The notes under the pieces were generated by a model that saw only the letters and a program-made list of their open reading frames with translations, ran no database searches and was not told where the DNA came from. A stretch of 46,521 nt of DNA from Betaproteobacteria bacterium (lineage in GTDB: Bacteria; Pseudomonadota; Gammaproteobacteria; Burkholderiales; Burkholderiaceae_D), in assembly GCA_016868055.1 (NCBI GenBank), contig VGHX01000014.1, forward strand, positions 1 to 46,521. The letters run 5' to 3'. Positions 17,908 to 26,458 of this stretch are shown here, one piece after another. Numbering within the stretch: the stretch's first letter is position 1; each line of letters opens with the position of its first letter. A program made the position numbers and the translations under genes.

Positions 17908-19236
17908 CTAAAGCACGTAGCGTGACAAATCTTCATTGGTCGCCAGCTCACCCAGCTTGGCGTCAACATAAGCAGCATCAACCTGCACTGCCTGCGCAGC
18001 CGCTGTGTCGGCACTGAACGAGATTTCTTCCAGCAGTTTTTCCATCACCGTGTAGAGCCGACGCGCGCCGATGTTCTCAGTTTTTTCATTCACTGAATAT
18101 GCGATTTCTGCCAAGCGACGAATACCGTCTGGCTGAAACGCGATGTCCAGATTTTCCGTGGCGAGCAGCGCCTGGTACTGGCGAGTCAGGCAGGCATCGG
18201 TCGCGGTCAGGATGCGTTCAAAGTCTGCGATCGACAAGGACTCCAACTCGACTCGTATCGGGAAGCGCCCTTGCAACTCGGGGATCAGATCAGACGGCTT
18301 GGCCAGATGAAATGCGCCCGAGGCAATAAACAAGATGTGATCGGTTTTCACCATGCCGTACTTGGTGTTTACCGTCGTGCCTTCGACCAGCGGCAATAAA
18401 TCACGCTGCACGCCCGCGCGCGACACGTCGGCGCCTTGGGTGTTGGTGCGTGACGCAATTTTGTCGATCTCATCCAGAAACACAATGCCGTTTTGTTCGA
18501 CATCGCTGATCGCGCGCTGTTTGAGTTCATCTTCATTGATCATGCGCGCCGCCTCTTCATCCAACAGCAGTCGCATCGCCTCGGCGATTTTCAGTTTGCG
18601 TGATTTGGTGCGACCAGCGCCCAAGCCGGAGAACATGGACTTGATCTGCTCAGTCATTTCCTCCATACCGGGTGGCGCCATGATCTCCATGGTGGCGCGC
18701 GGCTCGGCGACGTGAATTTCGATTTCTTTATCGTCGAGCGCACCCTCACGCAGCCGCTTGCGAAAGGTTTGTCGGGTAGTGCTGGCCGTTTTATCTTCCG
18801 ACTGGCCGAAGCCAAAATCACGCGCGGGTGGTAGCAGCGCATCGAGAATGCGTTCTTCGGCAGCGTCTTGCGCTTTTTGCTGAACACTACGCATCGCGTG
18901 TTCACGGCTTTGCTTGATGCCGATCTCAACCAGGTCACGAATGATGCTGTCAACATCACGACCGACATAGCCCACCTCGGTGAACTTGGTTGCTTCGATT
19001 TTGATGAACGGTGCGTCTGCCAGACGTGCCAGACGACGCGCGATTTCGGTTTTACCGACACCCGTGGGGCCGATCATCAAAATATTTTTGGGCGTGATCT
19101 CATGCCGTAAGGGTTCCGGCACTTGTTGTCGACGCCAGCGATTACGCAGCGCGATGGCGACCGCGCGTTTGGCCTTGCCTTGTCCAACAACATGCTTGTC
19201 GAGTTCAGTGACGATTTCTTGCGGGGTGAGGTTCAT
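17908..19236 (-). CDS. hslU: ATP-dependent protease ATPase subunit HslU
   Basis: HslU is the AAA+ unfoldase that feeds substrates to HslV. The 442-residue protein has Walker [10 protein letters not shown] near residue 56, Walker [10 protein letters not shown] near 255, and the second-region-of-homology segment [12 protein letters not shown] near 325. The C-terminal LSRYVL is the tail that docks into HslV. The I-domain spans about 110-230. The ATG lies 5 bp after the hslV stop, so the two subunits are co-translated. Confidence 0.97.
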   Translation of the reverse strand: MNLTPQEIVTELDKHVVGQGKAKRAVAIALRNRWRRQQVPEPLRHEITPKNILMIGPTGVGKTEIARRLARLADAPFIKIEATKFTEVGYVGRDVDSIIRDLVEIGIKQSREHAMRSVQQKAQDAAEERILDALLPPARDFGFGQSEDKTASTTRQTFRKRLREGALDDKEIEIHVAEPRATMEIMAPPGMEEMTEQIKSMFSGLGAGRTKSRKLKIAEAMRLLLDEEAARMINEDELKQRAISDVEQNGIVFLDEIDKIASRTNTQGADVSRAGVQRDLLPLVEGTTVNTKYGMVKTDHILFIASGAFHLAKPSDLIPELQGRFPIRVELESLSIADFERILTATDACLTRQYQALLATENLDIAFQPDGIRRLAEIAYSVNEKTENIGARRLYTVMEKLLEEISFSADTAAAQAVQVDAAYVDAKLGELATNEDLSRYVL

Positions 19237-19241
19237 TGGTG

Positions 19242-19778
19242 TTAGTCCAGCGTCTCGATAGTGAGCGACAGGTTGGTATAAATGCAGAGCTCACCGGCGA
19301 TACCGAGTGATTTTTTAACGACCTCAGCCGGGGTAAGATCGGTATTTTCGAACAGCGCCAAGGCAGCGGCTTGCGCGTAGCTGCCACCGGAGCCGATGGC
19401 GCCGACGCCTTTTTCGGGTTCGAGTACATCACCGTTACCGGTAATGATCAGCGTTGCTTCGCGGTCTGCGACCAGCAGCATCGCCTCCAGCCGGCGCAGC
19501 AGCCGGTCCGTACGCCAGTCTTTAGCGAGCTCGACCGATGCGCGCAGCAAATTGCCCTGGTGGGCTTCCAGTTTGGATTCGAAACGCTCTAATAGCGTGA
19601 ATGCGTCAGCGGTGCCGCCAGCGAAGCCCGCCAGTACCTTGCCATGAAACAGCTTGCGTACCTTGCGCGCCGAGCCTTTCATCACAACATTGCCCAAAGT
19701 GACCTGGCCATCGCCACCCAGCGCAACGTGCGCGCCGCGACGAACCGAAAGAATAGTGGTGCCGTGAAATTGTTCCAT
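19242..19778 (-). CDS. hslV: ATP-dependent protease peptidase subunit HslV
   Basis: HslV is the proteasome-like threonine peptidase of the HslVU complex. The 178-residue precursor starts [14 protein letters not shown], so removal of six residues exposes the catalytic Thr. [25 protein letters not shown] and the [14 protein letters not shown] loop near 130 are characteristic. It is upstream of hslU in an operon that may also include the STAS gene 31 bp further upstream. Confidence 0.97.
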   Translation of the reverse strand: MEQFHGTTILSVRRGAHVALGGDGQVTLGNVVMKGSARKVRKLFHGKVLAGFAGGTADAFTLLERFESKLEAHQGNLLRASVELAKDWRTDRLLRRLEAMLLVADREATLIITGNGDVLEPEKGVGAIGSGGSYAQAAALALFENTDLTPAEVVKKSLGIAGELCIYTNLSLTIETLD

Positions 19779-19809
19779 GCGTGTTCTTTAAAATTCGACA
19801 CCCACGCTG

Positions 19810-20988
19810 TCAGGGGCGCCGATGGCTAATGTTCAGTTTGCCGTGGCCGCTCATCAGTTGTAGCAGTGTCGAGGTCAGATAAGGCATATCACGCCATTCT
19901 ACCGGCTTGCCTCGCGCCAGCGCTGCGACGCCTGCCAGTAGCGGCGCAGCCGCGTTGAACTCGATCAGCCGAAGTTGTTGGCAGTTGATGATGATGCGAT
20001 CAATATGCTCAGCGTCGGCTCGCAATACATCGAGAAGCTGATCTACCGGATGTCGAACCTGTGCCGGCAAAAGAAACTGCGACGTAACCGGCATGGCATG
20101 AGATACCAATCCCAGCGGAGTGGGCAGTGACTGCTCATAGGTAATACAGTAGGCAACGCAGGCGTCTTCATAGCCGACCTCATCGCCGCTGACACGCAAT
20201 AATTCGATCAGTAGACGCCATGCTGCGTCATCGTCGTCGCGCCGTCCCTGCTGAGTAGTGGCGCGTAGCATGTCGAGCAGCGCGTTTGAGTGAATCAGAC
20301 GGATACCTTTACCGGCCTGGCACCACGCCGGCAGCAGGTGCAGCAGATCGCCACAGCCTGCGACATCAATCTCTGTGAGGTTGCGCAGATCAAGCGAAAA
20401 TGCCGACAGTGTCGCAGCCGCCTGCTTGAGCTGTGTCAGTGCGGGTGCAGTGGTGCCGAGCAGCTTGCCCCGAAACGCCAGCATGGGGCTAGCCGCTGGT
20501 GCGCTGGCATCGTCACCCGAATGCGCGCGCCACTGCGGAGGTGACGTCTCGAAACGCTCGGCATAACGCAAGGCCAAGCCCTCGAAGCGCGCTTGATCAC
20601 CATCAAAACTCGCGAGCTCCAGCAGCATGTACCACGCAACCGCTTCAGCAGCCTCATGGCTCGGCTGTCGTAGCGCATCAAGTAGCAGCGAGACTACGGA
20701 TGTAACTTGGTGATTCGCGTACAAGATACTCGCTTCGGAAATCGCCTGCTCGATACGGCTTGTCGCTAGCGGCTCGTCGAAATCGTGTTGTAGGTTGCTC
20801 TGCTCATTGCTAATCTCATCGCCGATGTCGGCGCCGAGATGGCCGCTGATTTCAGCGCTGATCTCTGATTCGATTGCGTCAATTTTGCGTGCTGTTGCTT
20901 CGCGTTGCGCGACCGTCTGTGTTGTCGACGGCCGCACATGCTTAATGGCGCCGGGCGCTTGCTTGGAGAACAGATCGAGGAATTTCAT
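19810..20988 (-). CDS. STAS domain-containing protein
   Basis: A 392-residue cytoplasmic protein with no signal peptide. The N-terminal 90 residues are charged and low-complexity. Residues about 90-170 look like alpha-helical repeats (AWYMLLELASFDGDQARFEGL). From about 190 there is a STAS-like alpha/beta region with LDLRNLTEIDVAGCGDLLHLL, and the C-terminus contains a second, similar pattern (IDRIIINCQQLRLIEFNAAAPLLAGV). STAS domains act in anti-sigma antagonists, transporters and lipid-binding systems. No phosphorylatable Ser in the classic D-S-x-G context is obvious, so a scaffold role is as likely as a switch. Confidence 0.7.
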   Translation of the reverse strand: MKFLDLFSKQAPGAIKHVRPSTTQTVAQREATARKIDAIESEISAEISGHLGADIGDEISNEQSNLQHDFDEPLATSRIEQAISEASILYANHQVTSVVSLLLDALRQPSHEAAEAVAWYMLLELASFDGDQARFEGLALRYAERFETSPPQWRAHSGDDASAPAASPMLAFRGKLLGTTAPALTQLKQAAATLSAFSLDLRNLTEIDVAGCGDLLHLLPAWCQAGKGIRLIHSNALLDMLRATTQQGRRDDDDAAWRLLIELLRVSGDEVGYEDACVAYCITYEQSLPTPLGLVSHAMPVTSQFLLPAQVRHPVDQLLDVLRADAEHIDRIIINCQQLRLIEFNAAAPLLAGVAALARGKPVEWRDMPYLTSTLLQLMSGHGKLNISHRRP

Positions 20989-21096
20989 GAGCGCATCTCG
21001 GTAGCCTCAGATGCGCAAAGAGTAATGCGATGACGCCCATGCCTACAATGCAAGTGGCATCTGACCAACAACTTGGTTACGGCATTGCCGGGCGTG

Positions 21097-22797
21097 CTAA
21101 AACCGCGCGCGCACACCGATAATAAAATTGCGACCCTGCTGCGGCACGTAGTCTCTCAGCAGCGATGTTGATAAGCGAATATCTTCGTTCAGTAAATTAC
21201 GAGCAGTTGCGAACCAGGTCAGCTCATTCTCGCCAACACGCTGCCGCCAAGAGATATTGACATCTACACGGGTATAGCCGCGGGTAACCGTCTCATTTGA
21301 AACCGCTGAGCTGGCAATACGGTTTTGTGCGCTGGCGTTAATGATGGATAACGATGAGCGCCACACCGCATCTTGGTAGCCAACGGTAGTGCCAACGCGT
21401 GCGACGGGTTGCAGCGGCATATTTCCCAAGTTGTCCAGTGTGTCGCGCGAGTCATCGGCGAAAGCTCGTCCGTACCAGCCAGTGGCCGACATGTTGTAGC
21501 TGAGGTCAAGTTCGTAGCCGCGCAGGGTGGCATTGGCTTGACTGAAGGTGCGGGTGGGAAGCTCTTCCAGGCCGTCGCCGCACGGAAGTGTCGAGCCGTC
21601 TTCACAACGCGCCGGCCCCAGGCCGCCAAATACAAAGTTGTTGATCTTGTTCTGGAATAGGTTCGCCTTCCAGCGCAACTTGTCTTCGGTTTTTTGCAGC
21701 GACACATCGATGTTCTGTGAAGTCTCTTTTTTCAGGCTGGCGCTGCCGATATCGTAGGTTTCGGTCGGATGGTGTGGGCTATTCGAATACATCTCTTCCG
21801 GCGTTGGCGCGCGCTGCGCGAGCGACAAGGTGCTGCCGAGCGCGTAGCCCGGAACCATGCTCCATAGTGCGCCGAATGAAGCAGAGCCCAGCGTGAAACT
21901 ACGATGCGCAAGTTCAACCGGTCGGCGCACCACCTGCTCGATACGCGCACCCGCGTTCAGCCTGACGCTACCGATGTCAGTCTCTTCGACCACGAACGCG
22001 GCGACCGAGCTTGAGCGAGTTCGGGGAACGGTGGACGCTTCGGGGTGCTCAAGATTCAGCGCCTGTACGGTGGCGCCATCGGTTTGTATGCCTAGCCTGC
22101 CGCGCCATCCTGCAATCGCCTGATGCGCCAGCTCAATGCGAGATTCCAGCGACCGGTTCGAGAATCTGACGTGAGGGTCGGTACCGGCATCGAGCTCGGT
22201 ATGACGGTAGTCGCTTTGCCCAAGCTTGATACGTAAGGCATCAAAACCCTCAAAGGGTGAGCGGATCAGACTGTCGATATCAAAACGAGTTTGCAACAGA
22301 TCAATCTTGGAAGACTCTTCCCGACCGCGTATGCCGTAAAGCTTGTCGATGTGTGACACCGAGGCACCAACATGGCCCCATGATTGAATCAATGAGGCGC
22401 CCAGGCCAAGGTTGTTCTCGCGGTTTCCTGAAAAACTCAGGCGCGCGGTATCGCCACTGCCATCAATAGCGCTGTTGCCGGGAATTCGGTAGTCCCCGGC
22501 GCGCAGGAGATTGCCATCAATGTGCAAGCCAATATCGCCGGCAGAACGATCTGCGCTAAACGCAAAAGCACCGCCGCTATCCACGCTGCTGGCGCGCAGC
22601 TCGGCCTCGCCCGTGGGGCGCTGTTCCAGCTGCGTTGGAATGCGTCCATTGACGATATTGACGGCGCCGCCGATCGCTCCCGAGCCATACAGCAAAGTGG
22701 CAGGGCCGCGAAGGATCTCGATCTGCTGTGCGCTCAAGGCGCTGGCGCCGACTGCGTGATCGTGATGGTGAGAATCAGCGACGCCTGATGCGCGGTA
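21097..22797 (-). pseudogene. TonB-dependent receptor, 5'-truncated (ZnuD-like)
   Basis: The frame encodes the late plug domain (SAQQIEILRGPATLLYGSGA) and a complete beta-barrel ending in the outer-membrane signature VRARF. The signal peptide, TonB box and most of the plug, about 120-140 residues, are missing. The frame is open only back to the TGA of the next gene at 22798, and its first residues still read as plug (GVADSHHHDHAVG). The first start-like codon is TTG at 22737. The His-rich plug loop and the neighbours suggest a zinc receptor of the ZnuD type, but the substrate is inferred. Without export signals the product should not reach the outer membrane. Confidence 0.82.
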
Positions 22798-22804
22798 TCA
22801 GGCG
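22782..22804. repeat. Inverted repeat at the receptor truncation junction
   Basis: CGCCTGAT (22782-22789) and ATCAGGCG (22797-22804) form a perfect 8-bp inverted repeat around a 7-nt loop. It spans the point where the DUF2946-like gene ends (TGA, 22800-22798) and the headless receptor frame begins. There is no T-run, so it is a poor terminator. A hairpin here could have promoted the deletion. Confidence 0.7.
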
Positions 22805-23151
22805 AGTTGTGGAGGTGCGCGTGATTGGAAGTGGTGGGTAGGTTGGCGGCTCAGTCCGCTTTTGATCAAAAGCTGGATTGCAGCAGTGTGTTGAACAACC
22901 GTAATGCATGGAACATCGCTGCTGGCAACGCCAGCGCCGAGTGTGGCGGCATCAAATACAGCGCAATGACTCGCGGATTTCGTATGCTCGAGCGGCTCTC
23001 CAACTGATGAGCTTGCTGTTTGCGCAGTCGCGACGCCGCTGTGCGCGATGGCGTGCGTCAGGCCCACCCACTGCGCCAGCAGCATACTCAATACCAACAA
23101 CGCCACCGTGAGGGCGCGTCGTGGGTTTTGGTGTAGATGGGTGAGCGTCAT
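22798..23151 (-). CDS. DUF2946-like small exported protein
   Basis: A 117-residue protein from ATG 23151. One N-terminal hydrophobic segment (about residues 13-35, LTVALLVLSMLLAQWVGLTHAIAH) is followed by a periplasmic stretch with His and two Cys (SHCAVFDAATLGAGV, DVPCITVV) and a tail ending SRAPPQLA. This resembles the short DUF2946-type proteins often encoded beside TonB receptors and metal transport genes. Function is unknown. A longer start at 23169 would be TTG. It shares the reading frame of the receptor remnant, separated only by its own stop codon. Confidence 0.65.
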   Translation of the reverse strand: MTLTHLHQNPRRALTVALLVLSMLLAQWVGLTHAIAHSGVATAQTASSSVGEPLEHTKSASHCAVFDAATLGAGVASSDVPCITVVQHTAAIQLLIKSGLSRQPTHHFQSRAPPQLA

Positions 23152-23175
23152 TAACGGAATCGCAGGCAAAGTCAG

Positions 23176-23201
23176 AGCAAGCAGTCAAAGCAAGCAGTCA
23201 A
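23176..23201. repeat. 13-bp tandem duplication with degenerate neighbours
   Basis: AGCAAGCAGTCAA occurs twice head to tail (23176-23188, 23189-23201). Degenerate copies (AAGCAAGCAGCCAAAG and related) continue to about 23285. The stretch 23202-23397 holds no gene I can support. It does contain a GC-rich inverted pair, GCGCGGGC (23355-23362) / GCCCGCGC (23377-23384), just beyond the dksA stop, which may act as a weak terminator although no T-run follows. Confidence 0.75.
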
Positions 23202-23397
23202 AGCCACAGCACACAGCCAAAGCGTGCGGCAAAGTCAGAGCCAGCACGGAAAGTCAAAGCAAGCAGCCAAAGCCAAGTCAAATAGACAAGGCAATACTAG
23301 CGCAAAACGACCCGGCTATGGCGGTGCGGTGGGGTCTGAATCTGCGCAAGACGAGCGCGGGCGAGCTGCTCGCACAGCCCGCGCGCTTGTCAGCTTC

Positions 23398-23859
23398 TTA
23401 GTCGCCGTATAGTTTCTGCTTCAACTCGCGACGCTGCTGCGCTTCCAGCGAGAGCGTTGCGGTCGGTCGCGCCAGCAGCCGAGGAATACCGATCGGTTCC
23501 CCGGTTTCCTCGCACCAGCCGTAATCACCTGAATCAATCGAAGCGATCGACTGCTGCACTTTCTTCAGTAGCTTGCGCTCACGGTCACGGGTACGCAGCT
23601 CGAGTGCATGTTCTTCTTCGATAGTGGCGCGATCTGCAGGATCAGGTACCAGCACCGTCTCGCGCAGATGCTCGGTGGTTTCATCCGCATTTCTCAGCAG
23701 GTCGCGTTCGAGTTGTTGAAGGCGGGCTTTGAAGAATGCGAGCTGCGCGGGATTCATATAGTCCTTGTCGCTCATTTTCAGAATGTCTTCTTCTGTGAGC
23801 AGGGCGCCGTTCGTCGACTTCGGGGTTTTGGTTGTAGTTGCCACGTCGCTTGCTTTCAT
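23398..23859 (-). CDS. dksA: DksA-type RNA polymerase-binding factor, cysteine-poor zinc finger
   Basis: DksA binds the RNA polymerase secondary channel and potentiates ppGpp. The 153-residue protein has the coiled-coil tip motif D73-P-A-D76-R-A78 and the conserved helix TRDRERKLLKK. The C-terminal finger keeps only one of four zinc cysteines: C116, T119, S137 and A140 stand where E. coli has Cys. Such variants are known to work without zinc, and that function is inferred here. The start is ATG 23859, preceded by GTG, with a weak ribosome-binding site. A promoter lies at 23984-24011, and a second frame starts at 23950 behind a much better ribosome-binding site. Confidence 0.92.
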   Translation of the reverse strand: MKASDVATTTKTPKSTNGALLTEEDILKMSDKDYMNPAQLAFFKARLQQLERDLLRNADETTEHLRETVLVPDPADRATIEEEHALELRTRDRERKLLKKVQQSIASIDSGDYGWCEETGEPIGIPRLLARPTATLSLEAQQRRELKQKLYGD

Positions 23860-23983
23860 CACTGGTGAATTCTACCCTCACACTGAACGCCAACTGCCAA
23901 CTTTGCCGGCGCACAGTGCTTTCGGGCTTTCGTTTCGAGTGCCTGATCATGTCTCCTTGTCGGGCGGTTCGAAATCGGCGGCT

Positions 23984-24011
23984 ATTGTAATCACATTGTT
24001 GTCAACTGCAA
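23984..24011 (-). promoter_or_regulatory. Promoter for dksA
   Basis: On the minus strand TTGCAG (plus 24006-24011) is followed after 16 bp by TACAAT (plus 23984-23989). The predicted transcript starts near 23977 and has a leader of about 120 nt before the dksA ATG. So dksA can be expressed independently of cobW upstream. Confidence 0.5.
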
Positions 24012-24093
24012 CAAGCTTTCGGCTATTTTCAGCCAGTTTCATCAAAGGAACGCGCTCTTCCTCATAAAAAGGTTTTCAAACTTGTACCGAGAA

Positions 24094-25170
24094 TCAGGTA
24101 AGGCACTGCGTTAAGCCCTGAGTGAACACTTCTTTTGGGAGATTTTGTCCGATGAAAACTATTTTGCTGCCGCGCTGCTCGCCATCCGCCCAAGGCGAGC
24201 CTAAATCGCTTCCCATCGTTTGGTGCACGCCTTGAAAGATCACTTTGCGCGTTGCACCATCCAGCCACAGCACACCTTTATAGCGCAGCATGCGCGGGCC
24301 AAATGACTGTACTAAACCACCGATAAACTCCTCCAGCTTGGCGGGGTCAAACGCCCGCTCGCTGCGAAAAACAAATGCCGAGATATTGTCGGTATGTCCG
24401 CCATGGGCATGATCATGCGCGTGAGCGTGGTCATGTGCGTGGTGGTGGGTGTGGTGGTGGTGATGATCGTGATCATGTGCACAGTGCTCATCGCAGGCGT
24501 GGTCGTGTTCATCGCTTTTGAGAAAATCCGGATCAATCTCGAGTTTTTCATTCAGGTTGAAGCCGCGAATATCCAGAATCTCATCGATGGGCGCGTCGCC
24601 AAACTCAGAGCGCATGATGGGCGCACGCGGATTGATCCGCTTTAGCCGTGTTTCCAGGGCGCTGACAGATTCAGGTGATACAAGATCAGTTTTTGATAGC
24701 AGCATGCGGTCGGCAAAGCCGATCTGGCGTTGTGCTTCTTCAAAGCGGTCAAGTTGCTGCATCGCGTGGCTGGCATCGACTACCGTGATGACCCCGTCCA
24801 GCAGATACGACACACCGACTTCTTCATCCATAAAAAAAGTTTGTGCGACCGGGCCGGGGTTGGCTAGGCCAGTCGTCTCAATCACGACCCGATCGAACTG
24901 CAACACACCATCGCGCCGTTTTTGCGCTAGTTGACTAAGGCCCGCAATCAGATCGCCACGCACGGTGCAACAGATACAACCATTACTCATCTCGACAATC
25001 TGCTCGTTACTATCCTGAACCAAAATCTCATTGTCGATATTCTCTTCGCCAAACTCGTTTTCAATCACGGCGATTTTCATGCCGTGCGGCTCGCGCAAGA
25101 TACGATTGAGTAGCGTAGTTTTACCCGAGCCAAGAAAGCCGGTCAGGATGGTGGCGGGGATGAGTGCCAT
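24094..25170 (-). CDS. CobW/COG0523 GTPase with His-rich metal-binding stretch
   Basis: A G3E-family GTPase of the COG0523 metallochaperone group. From ATG 25170 (GGAAC ribosome-binding site) it has 358 residues. Visible are Walker A GFLGSGKTT (11-19), the metal-binding CxCC motif in NGCICCTVRGDL near 66, Walker B-like ETTGLANPGP near 100, and the guanine-specificity SKTD near 158. Residues about 218-260 are a run of His, Asp and Ala with more than twenty His and two Cys. A C-terminal CobW domain follows. This pattern suits zinc delivery (ZNG1/YeiR-like) better than cobalamin synthesis, and no cobalamin genes are nearby. Metal specificity is inferred. Confidence 0.9.
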   Translation of the reverse strand: MALIPATILTGFLGSGKTTLLNRILREPHGMKIAVIENEFGEENIDNEILVQDSNEQIVEMSNGCICCTVRGDLIAGLSQLAQKRRDGVLQFDRVVIETTGLANPGPVAQTFFMDEEVGVSYLLDGVITVVDASHAMQQLDRFEEAQRQIGFADRMLLSKTDLVSPESVSALETRLKRINPRAPIMRSEFGDAPIDEILDIRGFNLNEKLEIDPDFLKSDEHDHACDEHCAHDHDHHHHHTHHHAHDHAHAHDHAHGGHTDNISAFVFRSERAFDPAKLEEFIGGLVQSFGPRMLRYKGVLWLDGATRKVIFQGVHQTMGSDLGSPWADGEQRGSKIVFIGQNLPKEVFTQGLTQCLT

Positions 25171-25480
25171 AGTGTTCCAATAAAAAAGAAAATGAATAAC
25201 AGCGAAAAATAACGTGGGCAAATACTAGCGATTCCTATCAGTGACCAACAGCAGCTATGAACAGCAGCTATGAGCGGTATCTATAAACAGTAGCTGTAGA
25301 CGGCGGCTCTAAAAAGACGCGGTAAAAAAGCGATAGAAAGTCATAAAAAGAAACTATAGCTACCGGAGAAAATGTCAGCGACAGCCAGCAGCAATAACCC
25401 GCAGCGATAAACACCAGAGCGCAGCTAAAAAACGCCTAACGCTGACAGCAGTGATGCGCTTCTCCGTGCCGATGATATGT
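25171..25480. other. Intergenic region between xerC and cobW, with short repeats
   Basis: A 310-bp gap with no supportable gene. It contains a perfect 13-bp tandem duplication ACAGCAGCTATGA (25248-25260, 25261-25273), with degenerate copies continuing to about 25310 (AACAGTAGCTGTAGA). The cobW promoter should lie at its left end. The AT-rich stretch 25170-25215 contains two TAAC half-sites (GAATAAC, AAATAAC) vaguely like half of a Zur box, but no full dyad, so I do not call an operator. Confidence 0.5.
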
Positions 25481-26449
25481 TCAGCTGCCACCTTGTTTTT
25501 TGGCGCGCGGATGAGCTGCATCATAGACCTGCGCCAGCCGTTGAAAATCCAGGGAAGTATAGACCTGTGTTGAAGCGATCGAGGCATGGCCAAGCATTTC
25601 CTGAACTGCGCGCAGGTCGCCAGACGATTGCAGCACATGCGACGCAAACGAGTGGCGTAACACATGCGGGTGGACGTTGGCAGGTATGCCGAGTGATTGC
25701 GCGTGTGCCTTGATTCGACGTTGTACTTCGCGTGCCGTGATACGATGACCGCGCGCTGACAAAAACAGCGCATAAGCATCGTCGTCAGGGTTGGTCCGCT
25801 GCAGCTGTGGTCGAACGGCAAGCCAGTCGCGCAAGGCAGTGACAGCGGCTGCACCTATCGGCACGCTGCGGCGCTTGCTTCCTTTACCAGTTACCGTGAG
25901 CTCGCCCTCGTCCAGCGCTATCCAGCTGATCGATTCGTGGCCAGCAGTTTTTACGTGATGCAGGTCGAGGCTGATGAGCTCCGCAACCCGCAGACCGCTG
26001 GAGTAGAGCAGCTCAAACATGGCCTTGTTGCACGCGTCGCGTGTGACCGATCTGTCGTCGCCGGTAAGGGTGCTTGATACCAGTCGCACAGCGTCGTCGA
26101 CACCCAGCGCTTTGGGAAGCGCTTTGATACGTTTCGGTGCGCGCACGCCATCAACCGGATTAGCGGCGACAGTTTGGTGGTGAGCCAACCAGGCAAACAG
26201 TCCGCGCCATGCCGACAACTTGCGCGCGATCGAGCTTGGAGACAACCCACGCGCATGAAGTTGGCTGGTACAGCGCCGGATGTCAGCTTGAGTCAGGCTG
26301 CCGAGTTCGCCAGCAGGATGATGCTTGGCAAGAAAGTCGTTGAGTTGCTCCAGGTCGCGACGGTAATTGTCGAGTGTGTGCAGCGACAGCTTGCGCTGAG
26401 TTTGCAGATGCTCCAGGTAGCCGGCAATCTGTTTGTCGGCGATACCCAC
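25481..26449 (-). CDS. xerC: Tyrosine recombinase XerC
   Basis: XerC acts with XerD at dif to resolve chromosome dimers. The 322-residue protein has an N-terminal SAM-like core-binding domain with HTLDNYRRDLEQLNDFL. The catalytic residues are Arg in SSGLRVAELISL, His and Arg in HPHVLRHSFASH, His in LGHASIASTQ, and the Tyr nucleophile in QVYTSLDF. The Lys region GKGSKRRSVPIG is also present. The position after DUF484 matches the conserved dapF-DUF484-xerC context, so this is the housekeeping recombinase, not a phage integrase. Confidence 0.95.
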   Translation of the reverse strand: MGIADKQIAGYLEHLQTQRKLSLHTLDNYRRDLEQLNDFLAKHHPAGELGSLTQADIRRCTSQLHARGLSPSSIARKLSAWRGLFAWLAHHQTVAANPVDGVRAPKRIKALPKALGVDDAVRLVSSTLTGDDRSVTRDACNKAMFELLYSSGLRVAELISLDLHHVKTAGHESISWIALDEGELTVTGKGSKRRSVPIGAAAVTALRDWLAVRPQLQRTNPDDDAYALFLSARGHRITAREVQRRIKAHAQSLGIPANVHPHVLRHSFASHVLQSSGDLRAVQEMLGHASIASTQVYTSLDFQRLAQVYDAAHPRAKKQGGS

Positions 26450-26458
26450 GGACTTGCC

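Noticed and set aside
24062-24268. Short minus-strand frame overlapping the cobW 3' end
   Set aside because: It is in another phase of a certain gene and has no ribosome-binding site or similarity.
25171-25215. Zur operator upstream of cobW
   Set aside because: Only TAAC half-sites are visible and no complete dyad, so the call would rest on expectation rather than sequence.
25375-25854. 159-codon minus-strand frame over the xerC 3' end
   Set aside because: Shadow frame of XerC extended through repeat-containing spacer. Cys/Arg-rich and unlike any protein.
25481-26449. Phage integrase
   Set aside because: Catalytic motifs and the DUF484 neighbour identify the housekeeping XerC. No att-like repeats or phage genes are nearby.
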